Source: Oreohelix idahoensis (taxonomy: Eukaryota > Mollusca > Gastropoda > Stylommatophora > Oreohelicidae). From it: DNA of 64,000 bases. The notes beneath the pieces were generated by a model, which saw only the letters and a list, made by a program, of their open reading frames with translations, did no database searches and was not told where the DNA came from. Made by a program: the position numbers and the translations under genes. Each line of letters starts with the position of its first letter. Positions within the stretch are counted from its first letter, which is position 1. The stretch lies in NCBI GenBank assembly GCA_024509875.1, contig JAMPIV010000304.1, forward strand, positions 511,501-575,500, read 5' to 3'. Positions 13,084 to 22,903 of the stretch are shown in pieces.

Positions 13084-14114
13084 ACCTTGTCAAAGGCCTG
13101 CTTGAAGTCGACCCAGATCGTTAGGACCTTTTTCTTCTCCTGGAAGGCATCTTCTATTGCTTGAGACAAGTAAGTAACTTGGTCTTCTATACTGTAGCAT
13201 TCTCTAAATCCAGCTTGTTCCGGCACCAGGATCTGCTCAGACTCTAAATACCGTTTCAATCTGTGGTTGACTATTCGCTCCATAGTCTTCCCAACACAGC
13301 TTGTGAGACTGATTGGCCGGTAACTTGCAGCCTCGGTCTTACATTTCCCTTTCTTTAGTATGGGTATTGTGATGGCTTCTCTCCATACTTGGGGGACCGT
13401 TCCTTTCAACCAGCTGTGGTTGAATATCTCAAGCAGTTTTGTCTTTGCTGCTGAGCTCAGATTTACTAGCATTTCGTTGCTGATTTTGTCTGGGCCGGGT
13501 GACTTTTGAAACTTAAGCTTGGAAATAGCCTTCTGTAGTTCTCCTAGTGTGATGGGTTCCCTCATTGGGGCAGGAGTATCTGTCTGTCCCATGGTTGCCA
13601 GTATTTCTTTTCTTATCTCTCTCTGATGATCTATGTTAATGGGTAAGTTGCTTTCTGAACTGTATCTTCTAGCAAACAAGTCTGCAGCTTGTTTTCCTCT
13701 GAAAAGTTTGCCACCTTCATCCAATGTGATAGTCTGCCTAGGTGAGGAACGCTCTTCATTTAGAGACTTGACTAATCTCCAAAGTTTCCTGCCGTCTTTC
13801 TCAAGGTTCAGCGATGCCGTTTTAGTTCTCCAGCTTTTCCGTTTTTCTTCTAGCTTTGTTCTCTGAAACTCTGCTACAGCCTTTTTCCATTTGTTGTGAG
13901 TTTCAAGTGAATGCTGAGACTCTGCGTCCTTTCTAGCCCTGTCCATAGCTTCCTGACGTTCTTGGAGTGTGCTGGACCAGTATGGTATGTAGTTACGCCG
14001 GCATCCTTTGGGAATGGTTTCTTTTGCAGCTTGTAGTATGCATCTGTTGAAGTCTTTTACCACTTCATTAATGTCTCTGTTCTGTACCTTGAGGGTAGAC
14101 AGCAGCGTGTTCAC
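13080..14114 (-). pseudogene. LINE A linker and reverse transcriptase fingers
   Basis: This 344-codon frame covers the region between endonuclease and RT and the first RT motifs: SPGPDKISNEML, then ASYRPISLTSCVGK, then EQAGFRECYS, ending in WVDFKQAFDKV just before the premature TGA. The DFKQAFD aspartate is the first catalytic RT aspartate. The annotated methionine (MNTLLS) aligns with an internal GTG of the ancestral frame and is not a real start. Confidence 0.88.
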
Positions 14115-15055
14115 CTGATGCCTGAATAAACCCCAGTTGGCTTTTTTGTAGTTCCATCTTGTAATGGCTGGGCCTGTACTGAGAGTTGCACTCTGGGACA
14201 GTAAGAAAGATTGGGCGATGGTCGCTTCCCCCTAGTTGGTCTCCTACTTCTCTACTAATAGATCCAGCTATATCTGGTGTGGAGAAGGCAAGATCTGGTG
14301 TTGAAGTTGTGTGCCATCCTCTGGAGTAGAAGGTAGGAGTATCTGTGGCATTATTGACTAGGATTAGGGAGTGATCATCTTGCCAAGTTTCAACCTCTTC
14401 ACCTCTGTGATCCAGATGGTTATAGCCCCCAGCTCTGGGAGTGGCTATTAAAGTCTCCAACTGCTATAAAGTTGGTGGCTGGTACCTGTATAGAGCTGAG
14501 ACTCAGGGGTTTGTTGTTCGGACAGTAATAGTTCAGGAGTTCTATTTCCATCTTGTCTACCTTTATCTGCAACAGCTGATATTCTGCTCCATCCATGAAG
14601 GTTTTCCTTTCGTGTGCAGGAATGTTATTCCTTACAAGAGTAAGTACTCCTCCTTTTCGTCTATCTTTTCTGTCGGATCTGAAGCATTGATATCCCCTTA
14701 TTTTAAAGGTTTGATCTGCTTTCAAGTGAGTCTCTTGGATACAGCAAACACTGACTTGCTTCTCATACAAGATGTTTTCCAGCTCTGTCTTTTTGCTGTA
14801 TCCAGCCTGCTTGCTGTTCACTCCCTCTGCATTCCAGTGCATCATGACAAGTGGCACTCTGGGTTTCTCTTTTTCTGTTTTGTTTTGGTCAGTAGTTCTC
14901 CTCCGCCGTCTGCTGACTCCACAAGACGGTCTGGAGGGTCCTCCAGTAGCTGAGGGTGGGCTCTGTCGAGGCTCAGAGCCCGGCACTGCACCTGCCTGGT
15001 GGAGCTCCACAGGGCGAGCACCAGTACGAGATTTATTTGACGGTGTACTCTCCAT
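14068..15055 (-). pseudogene. LINE A endonuclease (frameshifted)
   Basis: The endonuclease is spread over two overlapping frames (15055-14420 and 14460-14068). From the start methionine at 15055 there are about 70 proline/arginine-rich residues, then MMHWNAEGV (metal-binding Asn), CCIQETHL (catalytic Glu) and NFIAVGDFNSHS (Asp/Asn pair). In the second frame TFYSRGWH and GSDHRPIFL (the final Asp-His) follow. The enzyme nicks the target strand to prime reverse transcription. An extra G near 14428 splits the domain, and an extra C near 14192 disconnects it from the RT. All catalytic motifs remain readable. No ORF1 precedes it. Confidence 0.87.
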
Positions 15056-15059
15056 AGAA

Positions 15060-16904
15060 AAAAAAAGCGAGTTGCGTGATACTGTGGTTTCCGGTGCGCC
15101 TTCTGGCCCAGTATCTATGACTTTAGCACCTGTTCAACGGGAGAGTGGGCTCATCCCTAATCTGTTTATGTTCCCAGTAGTAGACTATTCGCAAGCAGCC
15201 TGGGGGTGTCACTGCTCTGCGCGGACCTTGTTTACCGAGGCGGCGTCCGAGCTCGTATGGTGAAAATATGGTTGTGTTATCTTCAAAATAGCCCTGTCTT
15301 TCCCATGGCTTTTCTGTCATCCTGCAACTTTGAGTTAGGGAGTTCTGAGCTCCAGTCTCTTTCCCAGGCATTTTATCCTGGCCTGGCACGCATACAGAGG
15401 ACCCCACTTCTGGTTCTAAGTTAGCAGTTGGGGATAGGTGGGGTAGCACACTGTGCATTCCCCGTCATCCAGGGGGCTCTCCAACTATGCAGAGCTTGCA
15501 CAATGCTGTGCTCTGGTTCTGGGCTCTCCCAAGGAATCCTCACGTCCTGCACAGAGCCACTTCCAGATACCCACCACCTGCCAACCCTTCTTCTTCTTCT
15601 TCCGTCCTTAGCCAAAGACCGACCAAGCAGTCAGAGGCCATCACACCTTGTGGCGTCTTAAGGGCAACAGCAGATTGATTTTCTCTGTTGTAGTTTCCCA
15701 TCACGCCTAGCGGCGTCTTTAGGGCAACAACAAATAGATCCATCTGCCGTTGTTTCCGTAATTGGTGTGACAAGCCAACGGGTGATCAGCCCATTGGGCT
15801 GCCAACCCTCCATTGTAGAAATCTCCTGCATGCGGCCATCCAGTCAAGAGCCAGTATTAAGTCTGGTGCCCAAGTGATCCCCCCAAGCTCAGTGTGCAAT
15901 GCTGGGTTCTCATCATGCTGCAACACAGGGGGGATTGTGATGCTCAGCCATCTCTCTCAACTCTGCACCGATAAGTGACATCGGGGACTTAACTGTGCCT
16001 CAGTACTGGGAGGCCCCGTTTCCGGGTACACCACACACAGCCAATTGAGGCAACGGTCGCCGTGGGCGTGTCTTCAGTGGGGAAGTTGTGGAGTCTTCCT
16101 GTCCATGTTCTTGCACATCCTAACACTGCCCGCAAGACATCGGAGGTTTGGAGAGTGGCCTTCTCTGCTTTTTTGAGCCGGGGTGGGCTCCCCGGGCAAG
16201 TCTCGATGGGGATCGGGACGTGTCCACGCGCCAGTGGGCCCAGCATCGGCCGCATCTGATGGAGGACTTGCTCTGCCAGGTTTGATGTGGATTTCCTACC
16301 GCCCCGGGTAGAAGCCAGAAGTGTACTGTGCCAGCTCTGGGGGAGATAAAGGGGGTGTTTCTGCGTCTCCTTGTGATACGTAGCCAAGGTAGGGCTCACA
16401 GTGCTCTTTCCCCGCCACCAAATTGCCTGCTGGTTACGCCGAGTTCTCCGAGGCTCTAGGCATGTGACCAAGAGTTGAAGGAAATAGGATCGTCAAGTCC
16501 TGAGTCTCTGTGCCTGTACGATGGGTTCCGATCTTCAGGGAGCAGTCCACACTCGTTCCCACTCCCAAGACTTGTTCAGTATCCATCTGGCTCCTTCCCA
16601 CCCACAGAGGGCGTGTACGGTGTAGTGCACCGGTTTTATTATCGAGGTTTGCTCCTCTAGATCCGTTGTGTTTAGCCTGAGGATTCGCACCCTCAGTTAC
16701 CAGGACTACCTCGAGGAGGGTGTGGCTCTTCACCACGCACAACGATCTTGGGGTATGAGAGGTTTTGCTAGGCCAAGAGACTAACACCGCAATGGTCGCT
16801 CCTTTCATGAACAAGAATTCACTAGGCCTAGGGTGAAGCAAGGGGGGAAACCCACTACCCACAACACCAGCACATCATACCCCCTGTCTGTAAAGACTTT
16901 GCCC
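15060..16904 (-). other. LINE A 5' region without a recognisable ORF1
   Basis: About 1.85 kb lies upstream of the endonuclease start. Minus-strand open frames at 15989-16471 (160 codons) and 16434-16862 (142 codons) overlap in different frames and show no zinc knuckles, coiled coil or RRM as expected of a LINE ORF1. Copy B has the region below about 16068 only, and lacks both the nested SINE and about 70 bases near 15200-15270. This may be a long 5' UTR or a decayed ORF1. Confidence 0.5.
15588..15798 (-). mobile_element. 211-bp SINE nested in LINE A
   Basis: A 211-bp insertion is flanked by CTGCCAACCC at 15578-15587 and 15799-15808. LINE copy B has one copy of that sequence and no insertion (near 28943-28955), so it is a clean empty site. 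On the minus strand the insert ends in a (GAA)n tail, like the LINE's own tail. Inside, a unit of about 55 bases is tandemly duplicated: 'aagacgccgctaggcgtgatg' and 'aagacgccacaaggtgtgatg' neighbourhoods. No convincing tRNA-type A and B boxes were found, so the origin of its head is unknown. It encodes no protein. Confidence 0.9.
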
Positions 16905-16915
16905 CTGCGTTTGTT
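16905..16915. repeat. Target-site duplication of LINE A (right)
   Basis: CTGCGTTTGTT is identical to 11150-11160. An exact 11-base match adjacent to the tail is unlikely by chance over this span. Confidence 0.6.
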
Positions 16916-17589
16916 CTGAAAAGGACGTTGATTACGTTTTGACCGTTTACAGCGAAGCTGGGATATTTGCGCCTTTCGGCCCGATACATCCGTTTTCAGC
17001 ATCGCATTTTTGGGTCCGGGTTTGCCTTCCCTCTTCGATCCCTACTCTCATTGCCAGACTGCAGTGATGACCTCTGTTTCCAGGACTACCACTTGGAGGT
17101 GGAGTAGGGTCTTGGTCAGCACTTGTTGCTGACCCTGACACAAGCAGTCTAGCTATGAGTCGCTGACTACATTCATCTCGTTTGCTGCGTCTTCGGTCCC
17201 CTTAGGAGCGTCCGAAGATTAAGTTCTGACCTGCCTAACTTTCTTATCAGTTGATCTCTCATTGTCTCGCTCTTGCTATTTCCACGACGAGTAGGTATTG
17301 GCCAATGAGAAGGTCCGTGTCAAAATTCGAGCAGAGTGACGTCATACACTTGTTTAATTCTTTGTATTAAATTATGGTGTTCATTTTCAATACTTTATTT
17401 TTACTACGGTAATAGTAATTACAAAGTAATATGCATATTTATATAGATTTTCCGTTCATTCACTATGATTGTTTTCATTATATAAGGACAGACCCGCTTA
17501 ATTTGTGCATGGGGGGCTTACATTGTAGTTACGCTACTGACATGCGCATGTTTATGACTTTTCTGTTTCATGTTATATCATTCATTCAT
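16916..17589. other. Noncoding; possible short older element to 17200
   Basis: The segment 16916-17200 lies between the inner and outer direct repeats around LINE A. The minus strand has an open frame from 17141 beginning MSGSATSADQDPTPPPSGSP, proline-rich and unidentified. The phrase 'caggactacc' followed by 'ggaggtgg' or 'ggagggtg' occurs both here (about 17081) and inside LINE A (about 16700), suggesting related LINE 5' sequence. Beyond 17212 nothing is recognised. Confidence 0.4.
17201..17212. repeat. Outer direct repeat around LINE A (right)
   Basis: CTTAGGAGCGTC matches 11118-11129 exactly. Confidence 0.45.
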
Positions 17590-18440
17590 TTCCCTGCTCA
17601 GTTTTATTGCAGGACTCACCCTTCCTAAGCACGTTTAACTGTCTCTTCGTTGCCTGGAATGGGCTGGTATCCACTGCACTGTGTACTTGTTGAAGCATTT
17701 GGCCCGGCTCTCAAGTGAGTTTATCAGATCTTTCAATCCTTTAGCACGGTGACTCTTCAGGACTGTTATTACTCAGAGGGAATCTGTAAAGATTACTATG
17801 TTTTTTCTGCATGTTCTTGTACTCAATAAGAGTTCCCGCTGCCTGTTTCAGGGCTTCCGCTTCATCGTTGAAGTTATTGCAGTATTTACCAGTGGCAATT
17901 GCCATAGTGTGAATTATATTCTTTAATTTAATGATGCCAGCTCCCTCATTCTCAATTGCATTTTTTGCTGAACCATCAGTACATACATGTGTCCAGAACT
18001 TTGGTAGTCAATATACTTGGTTGCTATACGCTTTCTTTGTGTTTCTGTCTGAATCCCTTTACTTTCAAAATGCCTGGAATATCAGGTTTTAGCTCAGGAA
18101 AGCATCTTCTATTCCACAGTGGGATAATTGTGCTTAATGGTATTTTCTTTGCGACTGAGTTTGCTAGCATGGTATCTTAACTAATTTTCTCTTTTGCCTG
18201 GGCAACAAAGTTAGATCGCTTGAGCCTGCCTCTTCCTAGCCTATTTATTCTCTCTTGCACATGAGGTGTCCTTCAAGTTTCTTAAGATTTTTCACCTTGT
18301 AAGATTCTGTTGTCTCGTCTGTACTCCATTGACTGTAGCTCTGTAATGTTGTCCATGAATATGCTATTGATCAGCTGTCGCTTAATTTCCATACTGATAT
18401 TCTGATGTTTTCTTATACCATTTAATTCATGTTTCTATTT
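17590..18440 (-). pseudogene. Old LINE remnant with RNase H
   Basis: Translation of the minus strand near 18005-17755 gives FWTHVCTDGSAKNAIENEGAG, then IATGKYCNNFNDEAEALKQAAG. These are the first two catalytic segments of a LINE RNase H and parallel HAYTDGSATNAVRNGGAG in LINE A. Flanking text down to about 17590 and up to about 18440 reads as further LINE sequence with many stops and shifts. It is a diverged relative of the A/B family. No ends or target duplication were seen. Confidence 0.7.
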
Positions 18441-18778
18441 TGTTAATGTTAGGGTTGGCGTTGGTAACTACTGTATTCAAGAAATGCCAACGTTAGCGCC
18501 TTTTTGTTAATGCAGGGTTTCTTACCTGTGGCAGAGGGTCTGTGAACATGACGTAAACTTTAAAATGTAAAGTCTTTTTTTTTTTAATGCTTCTATGTAC
18601 ATTTTTTTTTTCCAAGTAGAGGCCCATAGCCTTCATCGGAGAATCGAAGGGGTTCATAGCTTTCGCTAGACAATCAAAGGAGACCATGACACACACAAAA
18701 AAAAAAAAGGTTAAGAAACCCTGGGTTAATGAATCATTTCATGAAATGTGTTAGCTGTAATTTTGTTATCTCCTCCAG
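18441..18778. other. Noncoding, possible intron
   Basis: This holds homopolymer runs (poly-T near 18576 and 18604, poly-A near 18697). The last 25 bases are pyrimidine-rich and end in 'tcctccag', a plausible splice acceptor for the candidate exon that follows. Confidence 0.4.
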
Positions 18779-19019
18779 CTTGATCTAGACATGGCCAATA
18801 AAACCATTCACAGCATGATCAACAACACGTTGCTGGGATACTTTCTGCAGCTGAACGCATATCACTGTGGCGTGCTGTCTACACCCTTGAAAACAGGGGA
18901 CATCATCTTAGGTCCCGTCGACATGGGTAACTTAAGTCATTTTTTGCCTGCTGTCAGACCAATGTACTACATTGGTACCGATAAAGCAGTTGGTACACTG
19001 GCCTTCAAAAATGCTGCCA
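18779..19019 (+). CDS. Candidate host exon (unidentified protein)
   Basis: This 241-base open stretch is preceded by a polypyrimidine tract and AG (18777-18778) and followed by GTAAGT at 19020, a consensus donor. It reads LDLDMANKTIHSMINNTLL..., then a moderately hydrophobic stretch with NAYHCGVLSTP, then GDIILGPVDMGNLS and PMYYIGTDKAVGTLAF, about 80 residues without simple repeats. Potential N-glycosylation sites (NKT, NNT, NLS) suggest an extracellular or lumenal segment. Composition is more balanced than the surroundings. The family is not recognised. It starts in phase 0 and ends in phase 1, so partner exons must lie elsewhere. It could also be an exapted or unrecognised transposon piece. 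Confidence 0.5.
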
Positions 19020-19633
19020 GTAAGTTCAGCTTTCTTATCCTTGTTTATGATACTGTTTTTCTAAACGATTTATTTCTAGTCTGAAATTCTTTTAAAGAAA
19101 CTTCTCGTTCGACAATTGGTGAAATGAAAACAGTGGGACATATTCTTCGATTCCCTCCAAATAAGTCGCCCACGACGCAGGGCCGAATTATCCATTAGGC
19201 TAAGTAGGCTGAAGCCTAGGGGCCCGAAGCTCTTGAGGGTCAGTGCATACGTTAAGAAAAAAAATTTAAAAATGCATAGACTTTTCAATAACATGTGTTT
19301 ATTGTGTTTACCTTAATAATAATAAAAATAATACTAATAAACATTAATAAAAAAATTACTAATAAAAGATGTAAGCAATGCGAACAAACTAACATACCAG
19401 TCTATTAATAATAAATTACCAATACTTGGCATCACCATGCTAAGGATTTGGAGAAAAAAAAATTGCCTATTAGATGAAGGGTGGCCTAATCACCCAAAAA
19501 AAAAAAAGCCTAGAGGCCCTTCTTCACGGCGATAGGGTTAGGATTAAGGTTAGGGTTTAGTGTTGGGCTTATTCCTCAACCTAACCCTTACCACTAATAA
19601 CTGCGTCTGAATTCTTTTTTGAACGCCGTTTCA
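19020..19633. other. Noncoding; possible MITE-like text
   Basis: Text beginning near 19178 (CAGGGCCGAATTATCC) followed by 'gctgaagcctagggg', and 'gcctagaggccct' near 19508, resembles the ends of a short nonautonomous transposon, but the inverted match is short. The stretch between is AT-rich. Confidence 0.3.
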
Positions 19634-19644
19634 AACACACGTCC
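19634..19644. repeat. Target-site duplication of LINE B (left)
   Basis: AACACACGTCC is repeated exactly at 33292-33302, directly after the (GAA)n tail of LINE B. Confidence 0.9.
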
Positions 19645-19796
19645 CGCCCACGGCGACCGTTGCCTCAACTGGCTGTGTGTGGTGTACCCGGAAACGGGGC
19701 CTCCCAGTACTGAGACACAGTTAAGTCCCCGATGTCATTTATCGGTGCAGAGTTGAGAGAGATGGCTGAGCATCACAATCCCCCCTGTGTTGCAGC

Positions 19797-19801
19797 ATGA
19801 T
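19797..19801. repeat. Target-site duplication of LTR copy 1 (left)
   Basis: ATGAT precedes TGTCGTGG here and follows the LTR terminus CCACA at 28835-28839. LINE copy A carries a single copy at the equivalent site ('gcatgatgagaaccc' on its sense strand, near 15910), confirming the empty state. Confidence 0.95.
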
Positions 19802-22224
19802 TGTCGTGGAATATTCTAATCCACATATATAAATTATCAAGTAAATATAAAGCCTAATAAATACATATAATAAATAAAGGAAGAAGAATGGTAAAGAACA
19901 GTGCTGTCACAATGACAGTACTCGAAATCCCCCTTCTTTTCTACTTCGTCGGCAAATTGTAACGCTTTCACGTTGATATTAAAGGCCTTCTGCAACATAC
20001 ACGCGTTTCCCAAACACACAATAAAATGTGCTGCCTTTCTAAGAAAAACCTTGAAATATGCAAGTTGACCTAAATTTTAAATTCCATTCATGTCTTTTTC
20101 TACACTATGTTACCAAAAACCAAAAGACAGATGGACTAAAGGATAGCGAGAAGGGAGAGGCAGAAAGCCGAACACTAAACACGCGTCGCGCGATACACAA
20201 ATGCTGCCATCACGCGTGTAAGACTACATGCACTAACTTTTTTTCGGACGGACAGTGATAAATTCACTACCCTTCCCAGAGTTAGGTTTTAAAATCACAA
20301 AAAACGCTTATTAGGAAAGATAACAATAGATGGGTTTACGTTTGAAAACATTACAGTACCCAGACAGCACATCTTCGAAACAGGAGGTAGAAGTAATTGC
20401 ATATTTTGAACGCAGCCACGTAGCTCCTTTAAATTTGGATATTTGGGTTCCTTAGGGCTTGCTGACAAAGAATATGTAAAACGTTACGCAAATAGTCCAG
20501 GAATTAATAAATTATAACCAAAATAAAATAGTGGGGATGCCTGACAACATGGAATCATTTCTGCTCATAAAAATTTTTTTATAACGTGTTTGAAAAAACC
20601 TTACGTTACAGAAATAGCCTACCATGTAAACTCCAAATTGATTGGAGCGCAACAAATGAAAGACTAACCACGATTGGTCGGGCTATAAATACTATCTTGG
20701 TTGTTAGGGAGACGTAGGAAGGTAACATTTTTTCAAACACTTGTCGAAACGTGGCTCGATTGGCCAGACTCGCTGATATAATCACTTAGGAGCGTTAGTT
20801 CGAAACCACTTGTTTAAATAAGCTTGATAAAGCAACAGTGCGTTGAAGCCAGCTCATATTTTGCTAAATAAAAGCCTGGAACATAAGCAGATGGGAATTT
20901 GTGCCAGTAAATGTGCCAGAATTCATTGCTAATCAACGTATCTGTGTTTATTCTATGAATTGTGGTAAGCTTGAACCATTCAGTATCTTTTAATGAAAAT
21001 TGAATGTGAATTGTTAATTTATGCCTGTATATATATGTGTAGTTCAGTGGCAAACAGGAGATAAAGCCTATAATGCTCCAGCCTGAACAGAGGGTGTCGG
21101 AGGAAAGTAAAACGGCATGGAATGGCCAAATAGTACACTGACACCTGGATGATTGACTAGAAAGAAATAATGCTGGAAGTGCAGAGGCGTGGTAACCATT
21201 AAGGAGGTAAATACTGGTATAAAGTATTTCAGATGAAGCTGACAGTTGGCCTAACGCTCTGAACTCAATGTTTGTGATGTATTGTGATCAGTGTAAAAAG
21301 AGAGTATAAGTTAGTTATGAAGTAGAAGGTACATCCTTCTTGTTTACAGGGACCGTGGTCTTGATGGTACTGAGCAGCACCTGGTCAGAGCTTTGCTGAA
21401 TCCAGAGTCGGACAGCATACTCCTTGGTCTTTTTAGCTATCAGTGAGGTGTCTCCAGAGCCCAGGGGAGAATTCGAGCAGAGGAGTCCTTTCCTGCCGCC
21501 ATCACGCAAGATAAGCTGATTTGGCCAGCTGAGCTCAACATTATGTCCCCTCATCTTGAAATGACTTTGTAAAAATAACATTCAGAGGGGAATTTAATTG
21601 TCTTAATATCAGGAACTGAGAACATCTCCAATACTAGTCCCAAAAGACAAACTATTGAAGTCATGATGACAAATACCAACAGAGCTTGAACAAAACAAAA
21701 CCAGTATTACCTCATATTACTACTACTACACAACTGACACACATAGGATATTTTTAATAATATATGTCACTACAATATTCATATTGATAAAGTCTGTACA
21801 TATACTTGTAATTAAAATTGATTGTGATCCCTGGTTCCTTTGTATTTGAATCAGGACACATATACCTTTATAACAACAATGAATACATATTGTTATTTGA
21901 AAAGTTATCAGTGACTCCTTAAGATATTCTCATAGAGTGTTATATGTATGTGAGTGTCACAGTGTTGTCAAGAGTAGTGGATTAAATTAAATTGTTTATC
22001 TGTCTGTTGTTGTGACTTACACTTCATCATACACATACCCTAGACACATAACGTAGTCATCACACTATTCCAGAATAATTCTGACTGAGATATATATAGA
22101 TATGTGGTAGCAAGTAAGGTTATCTATAATACACTACTCTTAATAGATATAGATACCTTCACAGCTGATCTCAGTCAGTACACTAAGTCCCCTATAAATA
22201 TTTATAACATCCCACTTCACCACA
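19802..22224 (+). repeat. 5' LTR of copy 1
   Basis: A long terminal repeat of 2,423 bp bounded by TG and CA. It contains a promoter-like segment near 20673-20689 and an AATAAA at 20867-20872, which would bracket the R region. A minus-strand 88-codon open frame (21315-21581) is present, and is identical in the 3' LTR. Confidence 0.95.
20673..20689 (+). promoter_or_regulatory. LTR promoter: inverted CCAAT and TATA box
   Basis: ATTGG at 20673-20677 is followed by TATAAA at 20684-20689. The same pair occurs in the other complete LTRs (TATAAA at 27323-27328 and 41421-41426). Transcription would start about 30 bases downstream, ahead of the AATAAA signal at 20867. Function is inferred from motif and position. 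Confidence 0.55.
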
Positions 22225-22229
22225 TATAT

Positions 22230-22239
22230 TGGGGGCTCG
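22230..22239 (+). promoter_or_regulatory. Primer-binding site, tRNA-Pro-like
   Basis: TGGGGGCTCG lies five bases after the 5' LTR end. It matches the first ten bases of the primer-binding site used with tRNA-Pro in many retroviruses, then diverges for a few bases before GGGAT. It would prime minus-strand DNA synthesis. In copy 2 the same site reads TGGGGTCTCG (42965-42974). Confidence 0.65.
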
Positions 22240-22426
22240 CTCTTGGGATTTTGAATCTTTCCCTATTAAAAATATTGGGGGTAATTCACTTCAGGGAATA
22301 TAAGAATTAAAAGGTATCCTTGGGTGGAATTAAATAAGGTTGAGCTCACGGTACCTGTGTTGTCCATTAGATATATTTAGAGATTAAATTGTTGGTTAGA
22401 CATTGTAGAAATTTACCTGATAGACA

Positions 22427-22903
22427 ATGGCGGACCTGGCCAAGTTTCGATCTGCTGCTGTACAGACTGCAAAAGAGTTAGGATTAGATGGGCAAGTTAT
22501 GGTTGCCTATGTCACTACGGAATGTGACAAATTTATTGAACGCGAAGAAAGAAGATTAGAAAAAGAGGCCGAAAGAAAGTTAGAGGCTGAGACTAAGAGG
22601 TTGCAAGCTGAGGCTGAGACTAAGAGGTTGCAGATTGAGGCTGACAAAGAGGCTAAGAAATTGGAAGCAGAAAGGGAAGAGAAGAAATTAGCTGCAGAAA
22701 GGGAAGAGAAGAAATTAGCTGCAGAAAGGGAAGACAAGAGATTAGCTGCAGAAAGGGAAGCAGAAAAGGAGGAGAAGAGATTACAAAGGGAACATGAATT
22801 ACGACTAAGGGAGTTTGAGTTTCAGGGCCATGCTCCTGAAAATGGTGCCAGTCCCTTGCCTCTGATGCCACTGCTAGCCAAGGAGCCTCAACCTCAGCTA
22901 TGA
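22427..22903 (+). pseudogene. Copy 1 Gag, N-terminal coiled-coil part
   Basis: The start MADLAKFRSAAVQ is shared with copy 2 and fits a Gag start about 190 bases past the primer-binding site. Residues 1-40 form a compact conserved segment. Residues about 42-135 are almost entirely Glu, Lys, Arg, Ala and Leu in a heptad-like pattern, predicting a long coiled coil. Within it a nine-residue unit (AEREEKKLA) is tandemly repeated three times, against two in copy 2. A one-base loss near 22857 (copy 2 has an extra T) shifts the frame, so the last 15 residues are spurious. The SCAN-like part continues in the next frame. Confidence 0.88.

Larger units (their letters stand above)
11161..16904 (-). mobile_element. 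LINE copy A (EN-RT-RNase H, I/Nimb-like)
   Basis: This is a non-LTR retrotransposon on the minus strand, about 5.7 kb including a nested SINE. Its 3' end is an (AAG)n tail at 11161-11181. From the tail upward it encodes a C-terminal Cys/His cluster, RNase H, reverse transcriptase and an apurinic-type endonuclease. The EN-RT-RNase H architecture with a short simple-repeat tail fits the I superfamily (I, Nimb and relatives); the exact clade was not tested. It is close to copy B at 19645-33291, which lies in the opposite orientation. Four single-base indels break the long reading frame: an extra G near 14428, an extra C near 14192, a lost G near 13083 and a lost C near 12110. The 5' end is uncertain, because a second direct repeat lies outside at 11118/17201. 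Confidence 0.9.

Noticed and set aside
14441..15263. Long plus-strand open frames (170 and 163 codons) opposite the LINE A endonuclease
   Set aside because: They are antisense shadows of the endonuclease coding region. The same shadows appear opposite copy B (29107-30082).
15200..15270. About 70 bases present in LINE A but absent in LINE B as a spliced intron
   Set aside because: On the sense strand the segment ends in CAG but does not start with GT. A simple indel is more likely.
15989..16862. LINE A ORF1 candidate frames (160 and 142 codons)
   Set aside because: They overlap in different frames and lack any ORF1 hallmark. Kept only as a 5' region.
19837..20258. Short LTR open frames (60 and 66 codons) repeated in both LTRs
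   Set aside because: They are repeated only because the LTRs are duplicated by retrotransposition. Copy 2 disrupts them.
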